A stretch of 46,588 bases of DNA from Helicobacteraceae bacterium (lineage in GTDB: Bacteria > Campylobacterota > Campylobacteria > Campylobacterales > Helicobacteraceae). The stretch spans positions 1-46,588 of the forward strand of contig CAAGLK010000078.1 in assembly GCA_900770765.1 (NCBI GenBank), given 5' to 3'. Below, one piece after another: positions 8,261-17,603 of this stretch. The number at the start of each line of letters is the position of its first letter. The stretch's first letter is position 1. The position numbers and the translations under genes were made by a program. Under the pieces are notes generated by a model that saw only the letters and a program-made list of their open reading frames with translations, had not been told where the DNA came from and searched no databases.

Positions 8261-9193
8261 TTAAAACTCCCATATTAAAATATTTTTACCATCTTCGCTA
8301 CTTGCAATTTTATTTTTATCAATAAAAACAATCGCATTAATTATGCTTTTATGACCGCTTAGTGTGGCAATTTCACTTTTAGATTCCAACTCTAATAGCT
8401 TAATATCTGCATTTTCATTTGCCATAAAGGCAAAATGCTCATATCCTAACCCCACACTATAAACCAAAAAATCCGCTTCAATTAAATCTAGCTTCGCTTT
8501 CTTTTTAATATCGCTTAGGATTCCAACCATCCTATCTTGCCCAGCAGTTATAATAAACTCATTTTTTAATTTCACAGAATACGCATTATCTTTATGCACT
8601 TCTTTACTCCATAAAATCTTCCCATCACTCCAAGTGCCAAAATACACCACGCCGCTTTCACACACAAGCGCGAAATACTCTAAATCAATAGAAAAGCTAG
8701 AAAATGGAGCTTGTGAAATTTGCTTTTTATAAATTATTTTTTGAGATTCCAAGTCTAAAAGAGCGATTTGATTACTAGAAAAGCCTAAAAATGCTAGATT
8801 TTCCCCCACAAATTCCACTTGTTTTAGCCCATTTGTGTCAATATCTAGCTTTATTTTCAATCCATCTTTAAATAAATTTAGATTCTTAGAGCCAAAATCG
8901 CCCTCGCTTAAAATCAATAAATCATTATCAAACTTACTAATTCCATAAATTTTAGGCGCATAAGAATCGCTATAAAAGTTTTTAATATTATCTAATTTTA
9001 CAATTTCTTTTACACTTCCATTTAATCCCACTTCCATAACGCTTCCACCATCTGTACCAACAAGCAAATTTTTAGAATCATAAGTCATAAAAATAATATT
9101 ATTTTCTAAATTTATTTTAAGTTGTGGCTCTATAACTTGCGCTTTTAAAAAAGCTAAAAATATAATAAAAATTATAAAAATTCTACAAAACAT
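8261..9193 (-). CDS. napL: NapL, beta-propeller-like periplasmic nitrate reductase accessory protein
   Basis: The 310-residue product starts with a strong signal peptide (IFIIFIIFLAFLKA, about 5-18) and continues with WD-like/beta-propeller repeats, for example LLVGTDGGSVMEV near 46, IITAGQDRMVGIL near 216 and IATLSGHKSIINAIVF near 276. NapL is specific to Campylobacterota nap operons; its exact role is unclear, though mutants elsewhere have reduced nitrate reductase activity. It lies between napF and napD, 12 bp after napF. The name comes mainly from operon position plus the repeat pattern. Confidence 0.78.
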   Translation of the reverse strand: MFCRIFIIFIIFLAFLKAQVIEPQLKINLENNIIFMTYDSKNLLVGTDGGSVMEVGLNGSVKEIVKLDNIKNFYSDSYAPKIYGISKFDNDLLILSEGDFGSKNLNLFKDGLKIKLDIDTNGLKQVEFVGENLAFLGFSSNQIALLDLESQKIIYKKQISQAPFSSFSIDLEYFALVCESGVVYFGTWSDGKILWSKEVHKDNAYSVKLKNEFIITAGQDRMVGILSDIKKKAKLDLIEADFLVYSVGLGYEHFAFMANENADIKLLELESKSEIATLSGHKSIINAIVFIDKNKIASSEDGKNILIWEF

Positions 9194-9205
9194 TTCAATC
9201 CTTTT

Positions 9206-9727
9206 TTAAGATTCCACCTCTGCAAATGTTATTGCCTTCACAGGGCATACACTAACGCACTCACCGCAATTAATGCAATTATCCATAATCTCTGGATAAA
9301 ACATACCATAAAATTTAATCGCATTTTCCCTGCCAAGCACAGAAGCGCAAATATCTTTACAAGTAAAGCACATAGTTTTTTGATAGCTTAAACAACTATC
9401 CAAAATCTTAAGTTTAAAATTCCAATTTGCTTTGCCAGATTCCGCCAAGCTAGAATCCAAAACACCATTTTCGCACACTTTAGCACACTCTCCACATAAA
9501 ATACAGCCGCACTCGCTAAAATCTACAATAACGCAGTTTTCTACAAATTTTAGGATTCCACTATCTTTTTTTAAAGCTTTTGTGCAAGACTCAAGGCAGG
9601 GCTTATCTTTGCAAGTTTTACAAAACTCTAAAAAAAGAGAGCGATTAGAATTATAAGGCGCAAGCGGTAAGAATCCACTCTTACGCCTAGAAAATCGCAA
9701 GAAAAATTCTCGCCGACTTTGCTTCAC
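9206..9727 (-). CDS. napF: Ferredoxin-type protein NapF
   Basis: The 173-residue product has cysteine clusters for several [4Fe-4S] centres: CKTCKDKPCLESC (about 36-48), CGCILCGECAKVC (about 73-85), and the canonical CINCGECVSVCP near the end (about 150-161). The N-terminus SRREFFLRFSRRK resembles NapF of other nitrate reductase operons. NapF acts in the cytoplasm in NapA maturation or electron supply. It starts with GTG at 9727 and overlaps the napB stop in a GTGA. The position between napB and napL fits the Wolinella order napAGHBFLD. Confidence 0.85.
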   Translation of the reverse strand: MKQSRREFFLRFSRRKSGFLPLAPYNSNRSLFLEFCKTCKDKPCLESCTKALKKDSGILKFVENCVIVDFSECGCILCGECAKVCENGVLDSSLAESGKANWNFKLKILDSCLSYQKTMCFTCKDICASVLGRENAIKFYGMFYPEIMDNCINCGECVSVCPVKAITFAEVES

Positions 9728-10239
9728 TCAACGCCCTCGTTTAAAATATCAATTAAATTTGACTTTTTAGCACTTGTGCCATCCCTAAATTTTGGGTCAA
9801 AGTTGTTTTTAACTAGCGGAGCGGCATTTACTTGCGTAGCGTGGCATAGGACGCAGTTAAAGCGAGTGTCTTGCATTTTGCCCCCAGCTTTCCCACTGCT
9901 TAACTCTACAAAATGAGTTTGTGGAATCGCAGTAGCATTAAGCGCAGCTGCGACATCTGGCGTGTGGCAATCTAAGCAAGAATTTGCTTCTTTTGTAATA
10001 GGCAGCATACCATCGGTTGTGTGTGAAATCATAGGCGGTGCATTTTCAAACGCTCGCTCAATTAGCTTAGACTCACCAGCGGCAACTCCATTATAATCAA
10101 ACTCCACAATTTGTAGCTCCTCGCTAAATAAAGTGCTTTTTCTTAAGCCAATTTCATTATCGCTAACAGAATTGCTACATCCCAAAAATACAAGTCCGCT
10201 TAAAGCTAGACTTGCGATTAATGTTTTTTTAAGATTCAT
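9724..10239 (-). CDS. napB: Periplasmic nitrate reductase dihaem cytochrome c subunit NapB
   Basis: Two haem c attachment motifs, CLDCH (about 87-91) and CVLCH (about 129-133), plus the distal His ligands in PMISHTTDG and QTHFVELS, identify NapB, which passes electrons to NapA. The 171 residues include an N-terminal export signal. That signal ends in LVFLGCSNS, close to a lipoprotein box, so the protein may be lipid-anchored at Cys21 rather than free in the periplasm; the position -3 Phe is not ideal. ATGA overlap with napH upstream and GTGA overlap with napF downstream. Confidence 0.92.
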   Translation of the reverse strand: MNLKKTLIASLALSGLVFLGCSNSVSDNEIGLRKSTLFSEELQIVEFDYNGVAAGESKLIERAFENAPPMISHTTDGMLPITKEANSCLDCHTPDVAAALNATAIPQTHFVELSSGKAGGKMQDTRFNCVLCHATQVNAAPLVKNNFDPKFRDGTSAKKSNLIDILNEGVE

Positions 10240-11039
10240 TTTTTCTCCTTATAAAAATCAAATAAACTAAATGATAATGCGTTATCTCCGCACACTTCAA
10301 TGCATCTCCCACAGCGAGTGCATTCGCCGCTTTTTATGCTTCCGCTTTCTTTTGTGATAATGCCTAAAACTTGCTTTTGTGGGCAGATTTTCTTACACTC
10401 CAAGCATTTGGTGCAAGAATCCAAATTGTATTTAACTCTTAAAATCGCAAAGCGAGATATAAGTGAGTAAAACGCCCCAAGCGGACAAATACTCCCACAA
10501 AACGCATTTTTTGACACAAATAAATCAAGTAAAAATACAGCCACCGCACCAAATAGCCCAAAGCCAACGCCAAAGATAATTGCACGATGAAGCATAGAAA
10601 TAGGACTTATCGCTTCAAAGGCTGCGATTCCACAAATTAGCGATAAAATTAAGCTAAGCGCTAGAATATAATACTTTAATCTAGTGCTAAAAAACACTAA
10701 ATTCCCTAGTGATTCCACTTTAAGATTCCGTCTTAAAAACGCCGCAAAATCTGTAACTAGATTCATAGGACACACATAAGCACAAAACGCCCGTCCTACA
10801 AGAATCCCATAAAATAAAGCAATAATTACCGCCCCAAGAATCGCACTAGCTCCCACAACGCTACCAGCAAAAAATAGCTGTAAAATCGCATAAGGGTCGC
10901 TTAGTGGAATCACTCCAAAAACTAAAGAGCCGCTTAAATTCCCTTCTAAGATTCTAACAACCCCTAAATTGCCTAAAATGTATAATGTAAGTAAGCCAAT
11001 TTGTATAACTCTACGAGTGATTAAAAAGCGATATTTCAT
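10236..11039 (-). CDS. napH: Quinol dehydrogenase membrane component NapH
   Basis: The 267-residue membrane iron-sulfur protein has four membrane segments, two cytoplasm-facing CP motifs (CAYVCPMNL near 85 and CGSICPLGAFY near 182), and a C-terminal ferredoxin domain with CTKCLECKKICP and CTRCGRCIEVCG. With NapG it oxidises menaquinol and feeds electrons to NapB/NapA. No napC is present in the operon, so NapGH is probably the only dedicated electron route, as in Wolinella and Helicobacter hepaticus. The ATG overlaps the napG stop by one base (TAATG). Confidence 0.9.
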   Translation of the reverse strand: MKYRFLITRRVIQIGLLTLYILGNLGVVRILEGNLSGSLVFGVIPLSDPYAILQLFFAGSVVGASAILGAVIIALFYGILVGRAFCAYVCPMNLVTDFAAFLRRNLKVESLGNLVFFSTRLKYYILALSLILSLICGIAAFEAISPISMLHRAIIFGVGFGLFGAVAVFLLDLFVSKNAFCGSICPLGAFYSLISRFAILRVKYNLDSCTKCLECKKICPQKQVLGIITKESGSIKSGECTRCGRCIEVCGDNALSFSLFDFYKEKK

Positions 11040-11806
11040 TATAATTCTCCGCTATTTAGGTAATTTTGCGCTTTTTTAGAATCTTGTTTTAACTCTTTTG
11101 TTTTAGCATCTTTAAGCCGCATTTCATCTTTTGCTTCCCAGCCTTTTATGTAATTACTACCAGCAACGCCTAAAACCGCATCTCTAGGCAGAATCGTAAT
11201 CGCAGCCTTCTCTGTGATACAAGCCTTCTCACATTTCCCACAACCTGTGCAAATTTCATTATCTACAACAGGCAATAAAAAAGAGTGCTTTTTAGTGCGT
11301 TCATTTCTCCTTAACTCTAGCTTAATAGCCTCTCCCAAAAGCGGACAAGCACGATAACAAGCATCGCATTGTATGCCCCAATGTGCGACACAATTTTGCG
11401 TATCTACCACTGCTACGCCCATTTTTGCATTATTTATTTCCCAGATTCCATCTTTATCTTTTAGGGATTCCGCATTTAATGCTCCCGTTGGGCAAGGTGG
11501 CACACAAGGGATGTCAGGACACATTTCACATGGCACTTCTCTAGCGATAAAATAAGGCGTCCCAAGTGGAATCGCACTATTAACATCTGCTAGCTTTAGC
11601 GTCCCAAAGGGACAAGCATTAACGCATAATCCGCATTTTATGCAATGCTTTAAAAACTCCGCCTCCTCTAACGCACCAGGTGGTCGTAGCACAAATAAAT
11701 TTGCCTCTGCCTTAGTTAAAAAGCTACTCCATACGATTCCACCAAGCGCACTTAAAGCTATCGCTTGAGTGCTTGTTAAGAGAAATTTACGCCTTGAATC
11801 TTGCAT
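11039..11806 (-). CDS. napG: Periplasmic ferredoxin NapG
   Basis: The 255-residue product opens with a twin-arginine signal (DSRRKFLLTSTQAIALSALGG), so it is exported folded. It carries four [4Fe-4S] binding clusters: CIKCGLCVNACP, CEMCPDIPCVPPCP, CDACYRACP (with an upstream Cys) and CTGCGKCEKAC. NapG works with NapH as a menaquinol dehydrogenase. The gene is 16 bp downstream of napA and overlaps napH by one base. Confidence 0.92.
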   Translation of the reverse strand: MQDSRRKFLLTSTQAIALSALGGIVWSSFLTKAEANLFVLRPPGALEEAEFLKHCIKCGLCVNACPFGTLKLADVNSAIPLGTPYFIAREVPCEMCPDIPCVPPCPTGALNAESLKDKDGIWEINNAKMGVAVVDTQNCVAHWGIQCDACYRACPLLGEAIKLELRRNERTKKHSFLLPVVDNEICTGCGKCEKACITEKAAITILPRDAVLGVAGSNYIKGWEAKDEMRLKDAKTKELKQDSKKAQNYLNSGEL

Positions 11807-11822
11807 TTTACACCCTTAAATT

Positions 11823-14606
11823 TTATGCCTTATACACTTTTACCGCACATTTTTTAAAGTCAGTTTGCTTAGAAATTGGGCAAGTTGCATCAAGGCACAC
11901 TTTATTAATATACACATTTTCATCAAACCAAGGCACATAAACTAGACCTTTTGGCGGTCTATTTCGCCCACGCATATCAACTCTAGCTTTAACTTTACCT
12001 CTGCGGGATTCCACCCACACAAGCTCATTTTGTGCGATTCCTTGCTCTTTTGCATCTTCTGGATTCATATAGCATAATGCTTCAGGCACAGCACGATAAA
12101 GCTCTGGCACTCTCATAGTCATAGTCCCACTATGCCAATGCTCTAGCACACGCCCTGTGCTAAGCCAGAATGGATATTCGCTACTTGGCATCTCTGGAGC
12201 GTCCATGTAAGGGCGGAAGAAAATTTTTGCACGATTGTCAATTTTCACTTTTTCTTTATTTGCATCTGGTGCTTTTAAATCCCCACTAGGCAGTGCCTTG
12301 CCTTTATTTCCATAGAACGCAAAATCGCCTCTATTTTCCTTCCTTGCATAATAGTCATATTTTGCGTTAAAACGCCATTGTGTTTCTTTACCATCAATTA
12401 CAGGCCATCTTAAGCCTCTAACTTTATGATAAGTATCAAAGTCTGCTAAGTCGTGTGCGTGTCCTAAGCCAAATTTACGATACTCTTCCCACAAATATTT
12501 TTGCACAAAGAATCCATAACCGCTAAATTCCTTCCCATCGCTTCCTACAACACTTCTTTTATCGCCAAAAACTTCGCTATTTGGGACATCTTTTAGCATA
12601 GGGTCGCTTGTTTTATAGCCTTTTGCCTCTGCGTTTGCATAAAGCACATCAAATAAAGTGGAATCCTCACTATATCCCATAGCTTTAGCAGTTTCAAGCA
12701 CACTAGGAAGCGTTAGCTTATCATTAATCTTTTTCTCACCCCACACTTCTTTTAGCTTAAATCGCTTAGCAAATTCCATCATTATCCAAGTATCACTCAT
12801 AGCTTGTCCTTGTGGTAATACTTGCTGCTTCCAATGCTGCGTTCTACGCTCTGCATTACCATAAGCGCCCCATTTTTCATAAATCATAGCCACAGGTAAG
12901 ATTAAGTCCGCCACTTTTGCACTAATGCCCGGATATGCTTCGCTTACTACGATGAAGTTATCCATTTCTCTTGCGGCTTTTATCCAGTGATTTGCATTTG
13001 CGGTATTTTGCCAAGGGTTATTTACATGCACCCACGCAAATTTAATTTTGCCATCCTCTAAATTACGCATAATTTGCATAAAATGCGCTCCAACTGCTGG
13101 GTTTAGAGTGCCTTGTGGTAGTTTCCAAATTTTTTCTGTAATTTCTCTATGCTTAGGATTTGCTACCACCATATCCGCTGGAAGTCTGTGAGCAAATGTC
13201 CCTACCTCTCTAGCTGTTCCACACGCACTAGGCTGACCTGTTAGAGAAAATGCTCCACTGCCTGGCTTTGCTTGTTTGCCTAAAAGCATGTGAACCATAT
13301 AGCTTTGCTCATTTACCCAAGTGCCTCTTGTGTGTTGATTCATACCCATAGTCCAAAAACTTACGATTTTGCGATTCTTTTCTATGTAATAATTTGCTAA
13401 TTGCTTTAGCTTACTTTTAAAGGATTCTAGGCTTTCATCTTTATCGCCTTTTGCAAGGTTTGCTACAAAGTCAAGCGTATAAGGCGCTAGGGCTTTTTTA
13501 AATTCTTTAAAGCTAATTTCCCAATGGTTTCCAGCTTGTGCGTTATGTGTGTTTTCCATAGTTTGCCCAGCTTTCATACCTAAATATGCTAGTGTTACTC
13601 CCTCTGCTTCGCTTAGCACTTTTGACTTTTCTTTTGCAGCAATATCAAGCTCTTTTTCACCATATTTTTTATGCTTAATATCAGTTCGCATTCCATAGCC
13701 AATATCTGCAAAGCCTGTTGTGAAAACGCAGTTTTTATTAACAAAATCCCAATCAATTGCTTTTTCATTGTTATACACAATTTCTCTAGCGATATAGTTC
13801 CAAATCGCTAAATCAGTGTGCGGAGCAAAGATAATTTCAATATCTGCTAAATCTGAAGTTCTATTAGAATAAGGAGTTAGGTTAATTACCTTTACTTTAT
13901 CTGGTGCGCTTAGCTTTCTATCAGTTACTCTAGCCCATAAAATTGGGTGCATTTCCGCCATATTCGCACCCCAAGTTACGATTGTATCAGTTAGCTCAAT
14001 ATCATCATAACAACCAGCTGGTTCATCAATACCGAAAGTCTCCATAAATCCCACAACCGCACTTGCCATACAATGTCTAGCATTAGGGTCAATGTTATTA
14101 CTTCTAAAGCCACCTTTGATTAATTTTACCGCCGCATAGCCCTCTTGGACAGTATATTGCCCAGAGCCAAAGACACCGATTCCTGTAGGGCCAAGCTCAT
14201 TATAAGCCTTTTTAAATTGTGCTTCCATAACATCAAAGGCTTTTTGCCAAGACACAGGGGCGAATTTACCTTGCTTATCAAACTCGCCTTTTGCATTAAC
14301 CCTTAAAAGTGGCTGTGTTAAGCGGTCCTCGCCATACATAATTTTTGCGTTAAAATAGCCTTTAATGCAGTTTAGCCCACGATTTACAGGAGCGGCTGGG
14401 TCGCCTTTAACCGCTACAATTTGCTCATCTTTAGTAGCTACCATAATCCCACAGCCTGTCCCGCAAAAGCGGCAAACAGATTTATCCCACTTCCAGCCAC
14501 TCTCAGCTTCTTTAGCTGCTGCTAGTGCATTACTAGGCACTGCGATTCCAACCGCACTCGCCGCACTCGCCGCCGCCGCTGTCTTTAAAAAATCTCGTCT
14601 ATTCAC
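11823..14606 (-). CDS. napA: Periplasmic nitrate reductase catalytic subunit NapA
   Basis: The 927-residue molybdenum enzyme reduces nitrate to nitrite in the periplasm. The twin-arginine signal NRRDFLKTAAAASA occupies the N-terminus, with cleavage likely near residue 30. One [4Fe-4S] cluster is bound by Cys45, Cys48, Cys52 and Cys80 (CRFCGTGC ... LNC), and the molybdenum ligand is probably Cys179 in NARHCMASA. The C-terminal molydopterin-binding region holds LSTGRVLEHWHSGTMT. The start is GTG at 14606 with TAAAGGAG just upstream. It heads the nap operon and has an FNR-type promoter. Confidence 0.95.
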   Translation of the reverse strand: MNRRDFLKTAAAASAASAVGIAVPSNALAAAKEAESGWKWDKSVCRFCGTGCGIMVATKDEQIVAVKGDPAAPVNRGLNCIKGYFNAKIMYGEDRLTQPLLRVNAKGEFDKQGKFAPVSWQKAFDVMEAQFKKAYNELGPTGIGVFGSGQYTVQEGYAAVKLIKGGFRSNNIDPNARHCMASAVVGFMETFGIDEPAGCYDDIELTDTIVTWGANMAEMHPILWARVTDRKLSAPDKVKVINLTPYSNRTSDLADIEIIFAPHTDLAIWNYIAREIVYNNEKAIDWDFVNKNCVFTTGFADIGYGMRTDIKHKKYGEKELDIAAKEKSKVLSEAEGVTLAYLGMKAGQTMENTHNAQAGNHWEISFKEFKKALAPYTLDFVANLAKGDKDESLESFKSKLKQLANYYIEKNRKIVSFWTMGMNQHTRGTWVNEQSYMVHMLLGKQAKPGSGAFSLTGQPSACGTAREVGTFAHRLPADMVVANPKHREITEKIWKLPQGTLNPAVGAHFMQIMRNLEDGKIKFAWVHVNNPWQNTANANHWIKAAREMDNFIVVSEAYPGISAKVADLILPVAMIYEKWGAYGNAERRTQHWKQQVLPQGQAMSDTWIMMEFAKRFKLKEVWGEKKINDKLTLPSVLETAKAMGYSEDSTLFDVLYANAEAKGYKTSDPMLKDVPNSEVFGDKRSVVGSDGKEFSGYGFFVQKYLWEEYRKFGLGHAHDLADFDTYHKVRGLRWPVIDGKETQWRFNAKYDYYARKENRGDFAFYGNKGKALPSGDLKAPDANKEKVKIDNRAKIFFRPYMDAPEMPSSEYPFWLSTGRVLEHWHSGTMTMRVPELYRAVPEALCYMNPEDAKEQGIAQNELVWVESRRGKVKARVDMRGRNRPPKGLVYVPWFDENVYINKVCLDATCPISKQTDFKKCAVKVYKA

Positions 14607-14636
14607 AACGAACTCCTTTAAGTTAAAATACGCAAA

Positions 14637-14678
14637 ATTATAATAACTTGCATAAAAATAAGAATTGATTTAAATCAA
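14637..14678 (-). promoter_or_regulatory. nap operon promoter with class-II FNR-type site
   Basis: A perfect palindrome TTGATTTAAATCAA (14665-14678) matches the CRP/FNR-superfamily consensus TTGAT-N4-ATCAA. On the minus strand a perfect TATAAT lies at 14642 to 14637. The two centres are 32 bp apart, which places the dyad at about -41.5, the class-II activation position. The predicted transcript starts near 14630, leaving a leader of about 24 nt before the napA GTG. Anaerobic or nitrate-responsive control by an FNR/NssR-type regulator is inferred. The remaining 150 bp or so up to the next gene is AT-rich, with no feature I can name. Confidence 0.7.
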
Positions 14679-14825
14679 TATATAATTTTGTATATATCGG
14701 TAAATACGCTATTTTAAAGACTTGAATATAAAAATAAAATGCTTTAAAAAAGTAAAAATGTAGATAAAAATAAGAATAGATTAAATTAAGATTCTAGCAA
14801 AAGTGGTTTTTTAAGATTCCGCCTT

Positions 14826-15806
14826 TTATGTTCTTCTATTTTCGCGCATAATTACATTATATTTTTGCAGCATTAAAGGATTACTTGTAATATCAAAATG
14901 CTCAACAATATATTGCACATCGCGCTCTTCTAAAACTTTTAGCGCATCCTTTAGTGCTTCTCCAAAGGCAAATTCATCTTCGCTTAAAATCGCTTCATTT
15001 ATTGTTTTTGTATGCTGTTTAATTAATGCTCTCTCTTCTTTTTCCCTCTCTTTATCCGCCATTAAAACACGCTCCATATGTTTTAGAATCTGGAATTTCT
15101 TTTCCTTTAACGCATTTCTTTTATAAGCATTAGTTAGCGATAAAATATTATTAATAATCGCTTCTTTTTCTGCATCATTTTCATAAAATTCCTCATAGCT
15201 TTCATACATTAAATCAGGGTAAAAATCGTGAATAATCTCATATTTTTGCTGTGCGATTCTACTTAGTGTTTTGTTTTGTTCTTTTTGCATTTCTTTTATG
15301 CTTTCTTTTAAAAATACAACATCTCCCCTTTTATCGCTATAAAACTTTAGCTGTGCAAATCTCTCTTGTGCTGGATAATTTTCGCAAAGCTCTTCAATTT
15401 TATCTAAAAGCGTCTCCTGATAAGCTCTAAATGCAAGTTCTACAACTTGCGTCATTTGCTTATATCTTTTATCGCTAGCTTGTGATAATACAAGCTCAAT
15501 TGTTTCATTTAAGCCATAAGTTTCAAATATATTTTCCACTACTTCATAAAGGTTTATAAAATCTATTTCATCGCCAGAAATAGCACGATACACAATGCTT
15601 AATTCTTTTTCAATATAATCTGAAGTGTCCTCTAAGGGAATGTCCATTTCATGATTTTCTTGTAAATCTTGCATATATTGCAAAATTCTTTTTTTACTAT
15701 CTTGTTTAAATAAATGCTGCAACTCTGCAGTTTGCATTTTTTCTAACTGCTCTTTTTTATGCCCATATTGTGCTAATTGTGCTATTGTTTCTTGCCTACT
15801 TAGCAT
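14826..15806 (-). CDS. Conserved Helicobacter hypothetical protein (HP1233-like)
   Basis: About 326 residues, almost entirely helical and highly charged (Glu/Lys/Gln-rich), with likely coiled-coil segments around the EMQKEQNKTLSRIAQQK and LKEKKFQILKHMERV stretches. No signal peptide or catalytic motif is visible, so I do not assign a function. ATG at 15806 is preferred because AAGGAT lies five bases upstream; the longer frame to 15833 would overlap folP by 19 nt and lacks such a site. It is the last gene of the nudA-lysC-HP1230-holB-folP cluster, the place HP1233 takes in H. pylori as I recall it. Confidence 0.65.
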   Translation of the reverse strand: MLSRQETIAQLAQYGHKKEQLEKMQTAELQHLFKQDSKKRILQYMQDLQENHEMDIPLEDTSDYIEKELSIVYRAISGDEIDFINLYEVVENIFETYGLNETIELVLSQASDKRYKQMTQVVELAFRAYQETLLDKIEELCENYPAQERFAQLKFYSDKRGDVVFLKESIKEMQKEQNKTLSRIAQQKYEIIHDFYPDLMYESYEEFYENDAEKEAIINNILSLTNAYKRNALKEKKFQILKHMERVLMADKEREKEERALIKQHTKTINEAILSEDEFAFGEALKDALKVLEERDVQYIVEHFDITSNPLMLQKYNVIMRENRRT

Positions 15807-15814
15807 TTTTATCC

Positions 15815-16939
15815 TTATTGTAAGTGTTGCCACACTTTTAGTGCTTGTATATGCTCTTTTACATCATGAACTCTTAAAATGCTAGCCCCATTTTTTAAAG
15901 CCTCTAAATGCACCGCTATTGTTCCGCTAAGACGCTCTTCTGTTGGCGTTGTAATAATTTTATCAATCATACTCTTACGACTAGCTCCAACTAAAAGCGG
16001 ATAGCCAAAGTGTAAAAAATGCCCTAAATGCTTAATTAAAGCACAATTATGCTCTAAAGATTTGCCAAAGCCGATTCCAACATCTAAAATAATTTTTTTA
16101 TTTAATTTTTCTAAAGATTCAATGCTTTCTTTAAAAAACTCATCTACTTCTAAAAATAAATCTTTATACTGCGGATTTGTCTGCATATTTTGCGGATTCC
16201 CTTGCATATGCATAACTACACAAGAGCAGTCAAAATCTCTAATGGCTTCTAGCATTTTAGGATTCTTAAAGCCTGTAATATCATTTACAATATGGAATCC
16301 GTTTTCTAAACATAATTTAGCCACGCTAGGAGCGTAAGTATCAATGCTTAAGCGCACTTTTTTATAAATATTTTCTTGTTTTATAAAATCTAGGATTCCG
16401 CTCAAGCGCCTAGCCTCTTCGCTTTCATCTACGCCACTGCTGCCAGGCCTTGTTGATAATGCACCTATATCAATAATATCTACGCCTAGCTCTATCATTT
16501 CAATAATTGCTTTTTCTGCTTCTTTACCACTTTTTCTTGAATTTTGATAAAAGCTATCTGGTGTTGTGTTAATAATACCCATAATTTGTGGATTCTGCGT
16601 GGAATCTTTAAAATGGGATTCCAACTCTAGCGCCACTTGTTTTAACCCAAATGGCTGTATTTTTAGCTTTTTTAAAAGCGGCTTACTTTGTGATTTTGTA
16701 AGCATTAAGATTCCATTATAAGATTCTTTTTTATATAAAATCGCATCGCTAGGCAGGGCAAAATCCGCCCCACAAGCAAGTGCTTCTTGCTTTAAAATAT
16801 GTGCCGCAGATGCCTTTAAGTCTTTTATGTAAAAATTAAAAATCTTATCTTTTTGACTAAGGATTTTATAGCCAGCCACATCACAGCCAAGCTCTTTTAG
16901 CTCCACCTTAGAATCTTGTAAAAATTGTATAAAAGCCAT
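15815..16939 (-). CDS. folP: Dihydropteroate synthase
   Basis: FolP condenses p-aminobenzoate with the pterin pyrophosphate in folate synthesis. The TIM-barrel signatures are MGIINTTPDSFY (about 120-131), IIDIGALSTRPGSSG, NDITGFKNP and LDVGIGFGKSLEHN, ending in the LRVHDVKEH motif. At 374 residues it carries an N-terminal extension of about 115 residues, usual for the Helicobacter/Campylobacter enzymes. It starts 10 bp after the holB stop. Confidence 0.93.
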   Translation of the reverse strand: MAFIQFLQDSKVELKELGCDVAGYKILSQKDKIFNFYIKDLKASAAHILKQEALACGADFALPSDAILYKKESYNGILMLTKSQSKPLLKKLKIQPFGLKQVALELESHFKDSTQNPQIMGIINTTPDSFYQNSRKSGKEAEKAIIEMIELGVDIIDIGALSTRPGSSGVDESEEARRLSGILDFIKQENIYKKVRLSIDTYAPSVAKLCLENGFHIVNDITGFKNPKMLEAIRDFDCSCVVMHMQGNPQNMQTNPQYKDLFLEVDEFFKESIESLEKLNKKIILDVGIGFGKSLEHNCALIKHLGHFLHFGYPLLVGASRKSMIDKIITTPTEERLSGTIAVHLEALKNGASILRVHDVKEHIQALKVWQHLQ

Positions 16940-16949
16940 TTTGTTCCTT

Positions 16950-17603
16950 TTAAGAAATTTGTTTTAAAACTTTCTCTTTTTTTCTTCGTAAAACTAAAAG
17001 TAATAGCGGTAATAGCGTATAATGCGAGATTTGCCCCTGTTTATCCCACAAAAGCGCATTAAAAAACTTATCGCTTTCTTCATTTGTAAATTTAATTCCA
17101 TAAGATAAAGAATCCAAATATAAACTTTGAATTGCTACTTTCGCTCCACCGCTTTTATAATCTTTTTCTAATTCTTTCACATAAGCACAAATTGAGCTTA
17201 AATTTAAATCCCTAATAGCAATGGGAAAAGGCGGAATCCTCTCTTTTTTTGCTTGTTTAAAAATAGGCATCCTAGAGCAAATTGTAGGTAAAAGTAGGCT
17301 TTTTGCTTTTGAAAAGATAATAAAAATAACATCTTTAGGCGGCTCTTCTAAAACTTTTAATAATGCATTTTGTGCTTCTATGTTATAGGAATTCGCCGCT
17401 ATCAAAATGGTTTTAACCCCATCACTTGCAATATAGCTTTCATCAATAATAGCGCGAGAAGTTTCAATATTTAATTTATCTATTTTAAAGAGTTTAAAAA
17501 ATTGCGGATTATTACTCTCATACATTTGCGTAGCGCTTAAAAGTGGGTCATCTACAAGTATAATATGTCCTATTTTTAAAGAACTCTCTAAAGATTCCAT
17601 CAT
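16950..17603 (-). CDS. holB: DNA polymerase III delta' subunit, short form
   Basis: The 217-residue protein has the clamp-loader-like core IETSRAIIDESYIASDGVKTILIAANSYN and AQNALLKVLEEPPKDVIFIIFSK, ending with LLPTICSRMP, all typical of HolB/delta'. There is no Walker A loop, consistent with delta' being a non-hydrolysing subunit. It is shorter than the E. coli protein (about 330 residues), as is usual in Helicobacter, and the neighbours (HP1230-like, folP) match. The start overlaps the upstream gene by 4 nt. Confidence 0.87.
   Translation of the reverse strand: MMESLESSLKIGHIILVDDPLLSATQMYESNNPQFFKLFKIDKLNIETSRAIIDESYIASDGVKTILIAANSYNIEAQNALLKVLEEPPKDVIFIIFSKAKSLLLPTICSRMPIFKQAKKERIPPFPIAIRDLNLSSICAYVKELEKDYKSGGAKVAIQSLYLDSLSYGIKFTNEESDKFFNALLWDKQGQISHYTLLPLLLLVLRRKKEKVLKQIS

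Noticed and set aside
16062..16337. Plus-strand frame inside folP
   Set aside because: Antisense to FolP barrel motifs; no start signal.
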